Source: Nostocales cyanobacterium HT-58-2
GTDB taxonomy: Bacteria > Cyanobacteriota > Cyanobacteriia > Cyanobacteriales > Nostocaceae
Assembly (NCBI GenBank): GCA_002163975.1
Contig: CP019636.1
Location: forward strand, 1,179,001 to 1,243,000
DNA length: 64,000 bases
Direction: 5' to 3'
This document shows, in pieces, positions 35,286 through 42,746 of this stretch (its first letter is position 1; every line of letters begins with the position of its first letter). A program made the position numbers and the translations under genes. A model generated the notes under the pieces. It was not told the origin of the DNA. It worked only from the letters and a program-made list of their open reading frames with translations, and searched no databases.

Positions 35286-37094
35286 TTAGGCTACCTGTAA
35301 CTCGGTTTGCAATATCCGCAATTCTTTAATTGAGTAGCGCTCGCACTCGTTGGGCTTGCCTTGCCGCTCTTCCCAACGTACAACTGCCTCTTCTGTCTCT
35401 GCGTTGATGTCTTCCACAACTCCGTGGAAGTTGTATCCCACTGCGTAAGAATCAGCGAGCGCCACCTTTGTCCCAAAGGTGATGCCGTTGATTTCAATTA
35501 GTGGCTGAAATTTTTGAAAGAATTCTGCGTTCACCCATTGCTCTTCTCCGCCCAAGTCCCACTGGATAAGGTAGGGGTTCTCTCCGCTGCCAATTTTGAT
35601 GATGGTGCAAGGGTTGGTGGTACCAGGGCAGATGGCGAAACGTGCCCCAACCTCAAGAGCCACTGCTTCTTGGTGACCTTCTTTTAAGCACTTAATTTTA
35701 TTCCTCTCTTCTTGGCTCAGTTCGCCCCAAATCTCTCTTTTAAGATTTTGATGTTTTAGGGCGACTGGCTCAAACTCCTGCCAGCTTTCAGATTTGCTGA
35801 GAACTTCCCTAAATTCCTTCAGTGCTTGGGGTAGTCCTCTTAGTGCTTCGAGTTTCTGTGCGATCGCCTTTCGATCTGCTTTGGTTCCTAGAATTTCACT
35901 GGCGGGTTTGACTAGTGGTTGATAGAAACTTTTGGGAGTGTTCACGATTACAGATGCCAAAGCCATCGTCAAAAGTCGTGTTACCTCCCTCAGCTTTTGC
36001 TCGGATTTGAATTCATCCGTCCGGGCTGCGATCGCCCGCAGGTGTAACTCTGGCTCTCCCCGCGTGGTTGGCGTAAACTGGATCGAGTGTTCTAATTCTT
36101 GTATACGTTGTTTGAGTCGTTCATTCTCCTCTTGCAACTGCACACTCTGAAGACTTGCAATTTGGCTTCGTAACCTATCATTTTCTTCTCGAAGCTGCTT
36201 CGCGATTTCTCGAGCTGCTGTGATTTCCTCGCTCACTTGGGAAATCGCTTTTTCATGCTCCTCTACCCTTACCCCCACCCGGATATCTGCTTCTAGCCGC
36301 TCAATCTCGCGCTTGTGTTGGGCAATTATTGCTTCAACTTCTTCTTGGCAGTAGATCCTGTTGCGACTTGGAGAAATCTCCACCTCTTCTGAAGGTATCA
36401 GGAAATTGTTACTAATCAATTCCCGTGTCCCATCAGCAAATTCCACAAAGGTTTGCTGGCTGCTGGCACTATAGCAAGGAATAGCTTTTTGCCCCCCATA
36501 GTGAGGATGATCATCTGATATGGTTATCCAATTGTTAAGTTTTGTATCTGGTGAATCCTCACCAGATAGAATTTTTTTGGCGGCTTGCTCGTGTGTTTTT
36601 CCTCTTCTGTTGTATTTTCTTTTTGTAGCTGCTGGGATTTCTCCTGAACTTTCCAAGCGATTGCGAATTCTGCCAACTGTATTCTTGTCGCAATCCAGCA
36701 TTTTGGCAATTTCGCGATTACTCCAGCCGATAAATTCGGTATTAGCAAATAAGGATTTGACTTGCTCTTGTTTCTCTTCGCGTGCTATCGCCTCAATGAT
36801 TGTGAGCGCAATATCCCTTATCTGGTGTGCGACCGGGCAATTTAAGAGCATTCCCAGTCGTAAAGTGGCTCGTGGAGTCCAGCCATCTTCCCCGTCGAGT
36901 TCCCCCTCGAACTCCAAATAATGGCGCTCATAAGTCGTTATGATCTCGGCAGTTGTAACATCGTAAAAATCGGCTATCTCCTCCGTCGTCGCCGTTTCTT
37001 CTCCTCCCTTCCACAAAGCTATAAATGGGGCTTTAGCTTTGGATAGGACAGCGATCGCTTTGTCATTATTTAAGGTAGATGGTAGTGTAGTCAT
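35286..37094 (-). CDS. HTH and coiled-coil protein, first gene of the regulatory operon
   Basis: 602 residues. The N-terminal region (ATTEEIADFYDVTTAEIITTYERH) and residues about 120-150 (WSNREIAKMLDCDKNTVGRIRNRLE) are helix-turn-helix segments. A probable long coiled coil (residues about 250-340: EEVEAIIAQHKREIERLEAD, LREENDRLRSQIAS, LQEENERLKQRIQELE) follows. The C-terminal part has small barrel repeats (GARFAICPGTTNPCTIIKIG; EEAVVRWEERQGK). The KilA/anti-repressor-like N-terminus with a coiled coil suggests replication or lysogeny control. It carries an internal copy of the palindromic sequence at 6524-6545. Confidence 0.6.
   Translation of the reverse strand: MTTLPSTLNNDKAIAVLSKAKAPFIALWKGGEETATTEEIADFYDVTTAEIITTYERHYLEFEGELDGEDGWTPRATLRLGMLLNCPVAHQIRDIALTIIEAIAREEKQEQVKSLFANTEFIGWSNREIAKMLDCDKNTVGRIRNRLESSGEIPAATKRKYNRRGKTHEQAAKKILSGEDSPDTKLNNWITISDDHPHYGGQKAIPCYSASSQQTFVEFADGTRELISNNFLIPSEEVEISPSRNRIYCQEEVEAIIAQHKREIERLEADIRVGVRVEEHEKAISQVSEEITAAREIAKQLREENDRLRSQIASLQSVQLQEENERLKQRIQELEHSIQFTPTTRGEPELHLRAIAARTDEFKSEQKLREVTRLLTMALASVIVNTPKSFYQPLVKPASEILGTKADRKAIAQKLEALRGLPQALKEFREVLSKSESWQEFEPVALKHQNLKREIWGELSQEERNKIKCLKEGHQEAVALEVGARFAICPGTTNPCTIIKIGSGENPYLIQWDLGGEEQWVNAEFFQKFQPLIEINGITFGTKVALADSYAVGYNFHGVVEDINAETEEAVVRWEERQGKPNECERYSIKELRILQTELQVA
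36546..36577 (+). repeat. Second copy of the ATCTGGTGA...TCACCAGAT hairpin
   Basis: ATCTGGTGA, four-base loop, TCACCAGAT then AGAATTTTTTT, inside the 602-residue gene on the antisense strand. It matches the element at 6524-6545 over about 32 bases with two central differences. On the plus strand it has the shape of a terminator. Confidence 0.55.
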
Positions 37095-37249
37095 GATTTC
37101 ATGTCATTAAATAGCTAGTTTTTTGCTGCTGGGAATGCTAAAATTCCTAGCTTCATATTTGTTTGTTGGCACGCTATAATCAGAGGCAACAAAATCAATG
37201 TGTTGAGTGAACCGCAGTAAGCGAAGACACAATTAGAGGTGACAGTAAT

Positions 37250-37400
37250 CACACTTATTTATTTGTTGTTAAGCTTGCCGTTCTCACGCGTTGATTGAGG
37301 AGAGGAAGCACTACGGTGTCTTGCCGGACGTGTGGTAGTACTTCCTTCAAGCATGAGGAGCGTTGTGGTTCAGTTTACGAAAAACCACAACGCTCTTTTT
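37250..37400 (+). ncRNA. Candidate structured small RNA in the 412-bp intergenic region
   Basis: The 37095-37506 gap has no coding frame. On the plus strand a hairpin (GGAAGCACTAC at 37304-37314 with GTAGTACTTCC at 37335-37345, one mismatch) is followed by a strong terminator hairpin (37358-37395) and T-run. Two consecutive hairpins ending at a terminator, antisense in direction to the regulatory operon's leader, suggest a small RNA. The 5' end is a guess. Confidence 0.4.
37358..37400 (+). terminator. Rho-independent terminator
   Basis: GAGCGTTGTGGTT (37358-37370), loop of 12 bases, then the exact complement (37383-37395) followed by TTTTT. Confidence 0.85.
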
Positions 37401-37506
37401 ACAGGGAAATTACGGAAATTCCTTAGATAGAAGATAAAATTCTGTGTCCATAATGGGTATTACAATTAATTAAGCTTTTACGGTCGTTCGTGAAGGGCGA
37501 TCGTTT

Positions 37507-37728
37507 TTACTTTGCAGCAGCCAAGGCTGCGATCACCTCAATTTTTTCCTTGTGAAGTTCACAGAAGCTATCAATCGCTTGCTCTAAAAACTCTCTTTTG
37601 CTTAGATTGAGCGCCCAAGTTGCTTGATTTATCCGTTCAGCCCTGCTTACGGTAGTTTCAAAGTTAACCAATATCTTTCTTCTGCCTTTTGCAATTTTTC
37701 TTTCAGATGGAGATTTAAGCCGCGACAT
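37507..37728 (-). CDS. Small ribbon-helix-helix-type DNA-binding protein
   Basis: 73 residues (MSRLKSPSERKIAKGRRKIL; VNFETTVSRAERINQATWAL; NLSKREFLEQAIDSFCEL). The strand-then-two-helices pattern with LSKREFLEQAI resembles a ribbon-helix-helix regulator. It is divergent from an XRE regulator, with an operator between them, so the two may form the lysogeny switch. Confidence 0.55.
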   Translation of the reverse strand: MSRLKSPSERKIAKGRRKILVNFETTVSRAERINQATWALNLSKREFLEQAIDSFCELHKEKIEVIAALAAAK

Positions 37729-37767
37729 AATTTTTTGTTTTTGTGGATGCTTTGCATTATAAAATCT

Positions 37768-37781
37768 ACACTTACAAGTGT
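37768..37781. promoter_or_regulatory. Operator ACACT-N4-AGTGT
   Basis: ACACTTACAAGTGT lies between the divergent 37507-37728 and 37849-38223 genes. Two further matches to the same palindrome occur before the excisionase-like gene. Confidence 0.6.
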
Positions 37782-37848
37782 AAACCCTTTATTTACGAGT
37801 GTTGATTAAATTGCTATTTAGGGGTCATACTACACTACTCCCTTGTTA

Positions 37849-38223
37849 ATGCATCAACAAGATACAGCGTTCACCGAAGAAGGACTACAAAGGTTGGCAG
37901 AGATTGTGAGATCGGCAAGGGGAGAGCGTAGTTATAATGAGTTTGCAAAATTGACTGGCGTCAATTACATGACAATTATTCGATTAGAGCGATGTCAGGT
38001 AAAAACGCCAAAAATAACGACGTTGCAAAAGCTGGAGCGATTTACGCCTTTTACTTGGGAAGAGTTGCTGGCGATAGGAACTGAGCAAACTGGCGGGGAG
38101 AAACGAGAAATCCTTACAGCTGATGATGTGATGCCTTATGTGATGCAGCTCTCGCTCAGTGAAGTGGGACGCTTGATTCAAAAGCTTGGTGAAATTGTAG
38201 CTTTGAGAACATCTGGACGCTGA
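37849..38223 (+). CDS. XRE-type HTH regulator (lysogeny control candidate)
   Basis: 124 residues from the ATG at 37849 (a TTG at 37843 is also in frame). It contains an XRE HTH (RSYNEFAKLTGVNYMTIIRL, residues about 28-50) and a C-terminal tail (LTADDVMPYVMQLSLSEVGR) for oligomerisation. It is divergent from a ribbon-helix-helix gene, upstream of the excisionase-like and integrase genes, and shares the palindromic operator with the excisionase promoter. A repressor is the simplest reading. Confidence 0.7.
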   Translation: MHQQDTAFTEEGLQRLAEIVRSARGERSYNEFAKLTGVNYMTIIRLERCQVKTPKITTLQKLERFTPFTWEELLAIGTEQTGGEKREILTADDVMPYVMQLSLSEVGRLIQKLGEIVALRTSGR

Positions 38224-38476
38224 CCGAAGCAGGGGAAAAGAGGGCAGGGGAAGGAGAGAGGCAGGGGAGGAAAGAGTTAACGTCCATTAACTCATCTCCC
38301 CCTGCACCCCCTGCTCCTCTACTCTTTTCTCCCCCTGCATTTCCTGCATCCTCTGCTCCTCTACTCTCTTCTCTGACCAGCAATCATACAGGTAGCTGAC
38401 TGCTGATAACTGGTAACTGTTCACGGTTATTATTATGTTTGAGGGGAATAACCCCCCAGTCCTACTTTTACTTTTT

Positions 38477-38764
38477 ATGCGTATAGAAGAAACGATTGCT
38501 GAGCTGCGTAAACAGGGGAGCTTTGCCGAAATTTTACGGGCGATCGCCCAATACAGTAAACAGCGCAATGATTGGTCGTTGGCTACCCACTACATACTAC
38601 TAGCGGCTGATGAGGTAGAAAGAGCATCAAACAAACTTATTGGTGTTGAAGAAGGCAGAAGGTTCCGTTTAGAAGGGGATTCAGATCTCTTGTTCCCTTC
38701 TCTACGAGACGCTGCGCGAACGGTCACGGGCAGAGGGCAGGAACCAGAATTCCCTTCAGCATAG
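38477..38764 (+). CDS. Small phage protein, C-terminus built from a dispersed repeat
   Basis: 95 residues from the ATG at 38477 (MRIEETIAELRKQGSFAEIL; SKQRNDWSLATHYILLAADE). The N-terminal 60 residues are helical. The last 30 (SLRDAARTVTGRGQEPEF) derive from a dispersed repeat (ACGCTGCGCGAACGG), so the native C-terminus may have been lost. It lies between the repressor-like and excisionase-like genes. Confidence 0.5.
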   Translation: MRIEETIAELRKQGSFAEILRAIAQYSKQRNDWSLATHYILLAADEVERASNKLIGVEEGRRFRLEGDSDLLFPSLRDAARTVTGRGQEPEFPSA

Positions 38765-38844
38765 CTGCCTCCTGCCCTCTGCCTTTCCCGATAAGAAAAC
38801 CCTGAATTAGCCTTGCAGGTCTTGGCATAACTTGACGCTATGTG

Positions 38845-38878
38845 ACACTATAGAGTGTGATACTACACTCATAAGTGT
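38845..38878. promoter_or_regulatory. Two tandem ACACT-N4-AGTGT operators before the excisionase-like gene
   Basis: ACACTATAGAGTGT at 38845-38858 and ACACTCATAAGTGT at 38865-38878, spaced 20 bp centre to centre (two helical turns) and ending 10 bp before the ATG at 38888. They match the site at 37768-37781. Confidence 0.65.
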
Positions 38879-38887
38879 AATTTTGCT

Positions 38888-39151
38888 ATGCCCAGAAAAA
38901 AGCCTTTCCTGCGGAACGCTGCGCGAACGACTGTTGTTAACGAGAATGATTTAGTAACGCTTGAAGAATGTTATAGCAAGCTAGGGCAAGGATTTAGCCG
39001 TAGTAGTATTTTGCGTCGGATTAATTCTGGCGAATATCAAGAAGGGGTTCACTGGGTGAATGTTGCATCTGTTAATGTTAAAAACCGGATTATTAAAATT
39101 AATATGGCAGCAATCAGAGAATTAATAAGCACTCCAGCGGCTTTTAGATAG
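38888..39151 (+). CDS. Excisionase-like small DNA-binding protein
   Basis: 87 residues. NDLVTLEECYSKLGQGFSRS and SILRRINSGEYQEGVHW are typical of recombination-directionality factors (LEECY...R-x-x-SGE...HW), which often sit beside integrases. The N-terminus contains LRNAARTT from a dispersed repeat (GCTGCGCGAACG), so a start downstream is possible. It is convergent with the integrase gene, overlapping its end by eight bases. Tandem operators lie directly before its ATG. Confidence 0.65.
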   Translation: MPRKKPFLRNAARTTVVNENDLVTLEECYSKLGQGFSRSSILRRINSGEYQEGVHWVNVASVNVKNRIIKINMAAIRELISTPAAFR

Positions 39152-40253
39152 TTGGGGGCAAAGGTCGTTCATCTCTATAAATAATTTGTCGATACACCCG
39201 AAGGTATGTAGCTTCATCGATCCAGGCACGATAAGTGCCGATGTGAACTTTGACTGAATGCCCCATCAGCCCAGCTGCCCAATCTGGCGCAAGTCCAAAT
39301 TCAAAACACCGCCTAGCATAGCAGTGACGCAAGTCATATGCAGAAAAAGATGTTTTGTTGTCATAAAACCAACCAGAGATTTTTGTTCCCAGTTTGGCAT
39401 TGCTAAAGTTTTGATTGATTTGTGGAAGTGTTTTTTGTTGCAGTTGCCATCGTTCAGCCCACTCTGGATACAAAGGAAGGACAACGCGATCGCCCGTTTT
39501 ACCTTCAGTGACTCGCATTACAGGAAAATCTTTGGCATCCAAGCGAAACACTTCATGATTTCTAAGTCCGTAACAAATCATAGCCCCAGCCACCCAACGC
39601 CATGCTGGATTTTTGATTGTTTCGTACCACTTGGCAATTTCTTCATCGCTCGGCAGTTGTCGCGGATCAACTGATTTAGCTGAATAGCTTCCCTTATAGC
39701 TTTTGATAGCTTCTCTGCCCTCTAAGTTTGCAAACTCCGCTAGTTTGTGGCAGTAATCACAAGCACGTTTTCTAGGTCTACTATCTGGTTCCGTGGATTT
39801 GATATAAGTCAGTAATGCATCTAAGGTTAAGGGTTCATTCTTCGGTAGTCGCGAAAAAACTACAGCGTAGTCCCTCTTCCAGTTTTCTTCTTTATTTGGA
39901 GTGCGCTTGACCTTGTTCCAATAATCTTTTTCAAACCGTGCCACCCACTCACCAATTGTGGCAGTTCTTTCCTGAGGTGCTTCGATGGTATCTATCCAAT
40001 CCGCCCAGTTGAATTGCCCTAAATCCAATTGAGCGCCCAAAAGTTTGGCTTTTTGCTCAGCATATTGAATTCCCACTGGAGTCGCTTTTGCTCCCAGTGA
40101 TACCTTTTGCTGGTAAGGCTGTGATTTATTAATATGTGGCTTTGGCGGAAGTGTTGCTCTCAACCATAGGCGATCACCCCGTCGCTCTATGCTCACTCTC
40201 GCGTTCATTGTCTTCAGTCGCTCGTTTGCTTTGGATATAGCCTCGTCGCTCAT
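39144..40253 (-). CDS. Tyrosine integrase of the prophage
   Basis: 369 residues from the ATG at 40253 (MSDEAISKANERLKTMNARV); the longer frame to 40412 reads into the tRNA 3' end and is not the native start. The N-terminal arm-binding and core-binding domains (to about residue 190) are followed by the catalytic domain: Arg in GLRNHEVF, Lys in EGKTGD, Arg in the YDLRHCYARR box (Tyr where His is usual), His in LMGHS and nucleophile Tyr in GTYRAW. It integrates the element into the tRNA-Cys gene 150 bp away. Confidence 0.85.
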   Translation of the reverse strand: MSDEAISKANERLKTMNARVSIERRGDRLWLRATLPPKPHINKSQPYQQKVSLGAKATPVGIQYAEQKAKLLGAQLDLGQFNWADWIDTIEAPQERTATIGEWVARFEKDYWNKVKRTPNKEENWKRDYAVVFSRLPKNEPLTLDALLTYIKSTEPDSRPRKRACDYCHKLAEFANLEGREAIKSYKGSYSAKSVDPRQLPSDEEIAKWYETIKNPAWRWVAGAMICYGLRNHEVFRLDAKDFPVMRVTEGKTGDRVVLPLYPEWAERWQLQQKTLPQINQNFSNAKLGTKISGWFYDNKTSFSAYDLRHCYARRCFEFGLAPDWAAGLMGHSVKVHIGTYRAWIDEATYLRVYRQIIYRDERPLPPTI

Positions 40254-40404
40254 TAGCTCATTAAAATTGTGACTAAATTTGTGACTAAATTTTTGAGTTT
40301 TACTGGATTTTCCTGACTTAATTTGACATATTTTGAAACGACAAGGCAATAGAACAAAAAGCGCCATCTCGCTTGGCGCCTCAGTTTGCGCTGATTTTTT
40401 TAAA

Positions 40405-40475
<71 letters not shown>

Positions 40476-40656
40476 AAACATAACATTGAACTATCGTATC
40501 AGCTTTAGATACAGAATGCAATTAATCCACCAATTTTTCCTACTGAAATTTTACAGCAATGAAAGCAGAAATTCCATTGGCGTGTCTTTCTGTAGGAGCA
40601 TCACTAACTGACTAATTTCTTGATGACATGAATGGTCTGTTAGTGTACCCCTACGC

Positions 40657-40718
40657 TTAAGCAAGCTACGCCTAGTGTGTCTATTGGTGCAGACTCTGGG
40701 ATAGGAGAAGGTATCGCC
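40657..40718. repeat. Interspersed repeat copy 1
   Basis: TTAAGCAAGCTACGCCTAGTGT... ending ATAGGAGAAGGTATCGCC; a related copy lies at 46098-46199. Dispersed in the host part of the window, with no coding capacity. The remaining gap to 40775 holds nothing I can support. Confidence 0.6.
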
Positions 40719-40775
40719 GCCTTTTGGAGCACCGCCTAAAACGGGTACTGTGTGCGATCGCAATGGAGCAAGTCT

Positions 40776-41480
40776 TTATCTTTGTAGTAGCTTTGTAAAA
40801 GCTGCACCAATAAACAAGCCTGCAACTTGTGCCCAATAACTGATACTGCTCGAGGTAACGCCACCAGAAATATTTAAACTACCAATCCCATAAGAAATCT
40901 GTTGCACAAACCACCAAAATAGATAGAAAGAGGCTGGTAGTTCCACCGGAATAAATACAATTATAAGTGGCAAAATAGTATCAATTTTAGCGTTAGAAAA
41001 TTTCAGAATATAGGCTCCTAAAATAGCTGTAATTGCCCCATTTGTACCAATCAATGATACTGTCAAACTTGGTTCAGCCAAAATTTGTACTAATCCAGTC
41101 AGAATTCCGGAAACTAAGTAAAATATTAAAAATCGCCTGTAACCAAAAACACTTTCAAGTGTTCTGCCAAAAACCCACAAAAATATTGAATTTCCTAGAA
41201 TTTGACTAAAACTGGCGTGAAGGAACATTCCTACAAGCAGTGTAGTCGAACGCATTAGCAGAACTATCCAAGCAGCTAAATTTCCAGCAAGTGCATTTGC
41301 AAAAGCTGTACTAATCTCTGCTGGCACTACACCCCAGCTATTTACAAAGTTGCTTAATTCACCACTAAGCTCTAGTTTTAGTTCCCATAAAAATAGGGCA
41401 ATATTGAGGCAAATTAGACAGTAAATAATGATTGGTTTTCTCCGTCGAAAAAAGAAAATGTTATCGCTAATAGGAATCAT
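40776..41480 (-). CDS. Catalytically dead rhomboid-family membrane protein
   Basis: 234 residues with six or seven TM helices. The rhomboid landmarks are recognisable: HASFSQILGNSIFLWVFGRTLE (88-109, the TM2 HxxxN region) and the TM4 region LIGTNGAITAILGAY (143-157), but the nucleophile Ser of GxSG is Asn147, and in the TM6 region SYWAQVAGLFIGA (214-226) the catalytic His is replaced by Gln218. Both catalytic residues are therefore absent, as in iRhom and derlin-type pseudoproteases. It probably binds membrane proteins rather than cleaving them. Confidence 0.8.
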   Translation of the reverse strand: MIPISDNIFFFRRRKPIIIYCLICLNIALFLWELKLELSGELSNFVNSWGVVPAEISTAFANALAGNLAAWIVLLMRSTTLLVGMFLHASFSQILGNSIFLWVFGRTLESVFGYRRFLIFYLVSGILTGLVQILAEPSLTVSLIGTNGAITAILGAYILKFSNAKIDTILPLIIVFIPVELPASFYLFWWFVQQISYGIGSLNISGGVTSSSISYWAQVAGLFIGAAFTKLLQR

Positions 41481-41613
41481 ATCAATGAGTCATTAATTAT
41501 TAGTTATTCTCCTCTGTATCTCCCTTATCTCCTTCAGCTTCCTCATCGCTCCAATAAGAGAAGCTATGGCAAGATTGAAATCAGACCGTACTATATTAAA
41601 CTAGGGGAACCAG

Positions 41614-42657
41614 ATGTTGCGCAATATACTTGTTGGACGATACCAAATTATTAGTCACTTGGGGGGAGGGGGATTTGGTGAAACATTTGTTGCTTGTGAT
41701 ACTCAATTACCTGGCTCACCTGAATGTGTAGTCAAAAAACTGAAGCCACAGGCTAATGATCCTGATAATTTACAAACAGCCAGACGCTTATTTGATACTG
41801 AGGCTCAAGTTCTTTATAAATTAGGCACTCATGACTGCATTCCCCAACTTCTAGCCTACTTTGAGGAAAATCAAGAATTCTATCTTGTACAGGAATTTAT
41901 ACAAGGTCATGACCTTAGTCAAGAAATAATACCAGGAACACCTCTAAGTCAAGACCAAGTTATTTGTCTTTTACAAGAAATTTTGGAGATTTTAGAGTTT
42001 GTCCATCAGCAGAAGGTTATTCACCGTGATATCAATCCCCGGAATATCATTAGACGCAAGTCAGATAATAAGTTAGTTTTGATTGACTTTGGAGCAGTCA
42101 AACAAATCACCACTCAAGTCATGACTCCCATTGGAAAAACAAAATTCACAGTTGCTATAGGTACTCCTGGATACATTCCTAGTGAACAAGCTCAAGGAAA
42201 TCCAAAATTCAGTAGTGACATTTATGCTTTAGGAGTACTTGGTATACAAGCACTCACTGGATTATCTCCTGAGCAACTAGAAAAAGATGCAGAGACTTGT
42301 GAAATTGTATGGCAGAAATATACCGCAGTCAGTGAGGACTTTGCGAGAGTTCTAAACAAAATGGTGTGTTATGACTTTCGAGAACGTTATCTTTCTGCAG
42401 AAATTGCCCTACAAGCTCTTAGTGATTTACACAAAACTCAATCTCATACCATGACATTGAATTATCCAATATTACAAAATAATTCAAAACAAACTTTTAA
42501 AACAATTAAAAAAAATCAAAAGAATATATTTATAAAATTTTTAGGTTTAATATGTTTAATCGGAATAGGTGTAGGAGCATCTTTATATATTACTCATTCT
42601 AATTATCTAACGTTTACAATGGTATCAATTAAAAAAATCAAAAGAATATATTTATAA
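41614..42657 (+). CDS. Ser/Thr protein kinase with TM, C-terminal part lost to a tandem duplication
   Basis: 347 residues. Kinase fold: Gly loop LGGGGFGETF (16-25), VKKLK lysine (41-42), catalytic loop HRDINPRN (137-144, Asn in place of the usual Lys), DFG (158-160), GTPGYIPSEQ (about 183-193), and a TM near 303-322 followed by only 20 residues. At codons about 297-330 a 98-bp sequence is duplicated 122 bp downstream (42503-42601 and 42626-42723), which shifts the frame. The next gene (TPR repeats) continues in the original frame, so the native protein was a kinase-TM-TPR fusion. Confidence 0.8.
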   Translation: MLRNILVGRYQIISHLGGGGFGETFVACDTQLPGSPECVVKKLKPQANDPDNLQTARRLFDTEAQVLYKLGTHDCIPQLLAYFEENQEFYLVQEFIQGHDLSQEIIPGTPLSQDQVICLLQEILEILEFVHQQKVIHRDINPRNIIRRKSDNKLVLIDFGAVKQITTQVMTPIGKTKFTVAIGTPGYIPSEQAQGNPKFSSDIYALGVLGIQALTGLSPEQLEKDAETCEIVWQKYTAVSEDFARVLNKMVCYDFRERYLSAEIALQALSDLHKTQSHTMTLNYPILQNNSKQTFKTIKKNQKNIFIKFLGLICLIGIGVGASLYITHSNYLTFTMVSIKKIKRIYL

Positions 42658-42723
42658 AATTTTTAGGTTTAATATGTTTAATCGGAATAGGTGTAGGAGC
42701 ATCTTTATATATTACTCATTCTA
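42503..42723 (+). repeat. 98-99 bp tandem duplication splitting a kinase-TPR gene
   Basis: Copy 1 is 42503-42601 and copy 2 is 42626-42723, separated by 24 bp. They are identical except for one A in the poly-A run (8 versus 7). The repeat offset of 122-123 nt is not compatible with the reading frame. Removing one unit rejoins THS to INSVKATELYKQ in frame. Confidence 0.85.
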
Positions 42724-42746
42724 TTAATTCTGTCAAGGCCACTGAA

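Larger units (their letters stand above)
1..40404. mobile_element. Prophage or phage-derived integrated element, right part
   Basis: Everything left of the tRNA-Cys gene is phage-like: a head module with protease, scaffold-like and capsid genes, tail and fibre genes, small wHTH and XRE regulators, an excisionase-like gene and a tyrosine integrase whose upstream region touches the 3' end of the tRNA. Integration into the 3' end of a tRNA with the integrase next to it is the classic arrangement. The left attachment site, terminase and portal are not in the window. Several genes are broken (structural gene cut by an IS, regulatory gene cut by a transposon), so the element is probably defective in its present form. 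The exact att core cannot be set without the left junction. Confidence 0.85.

Noticed and set aside
40551..40763. 70-codon minus frame
   Set aside because: Overlaps an interspersed repeat (40657-40718); no protein signature.
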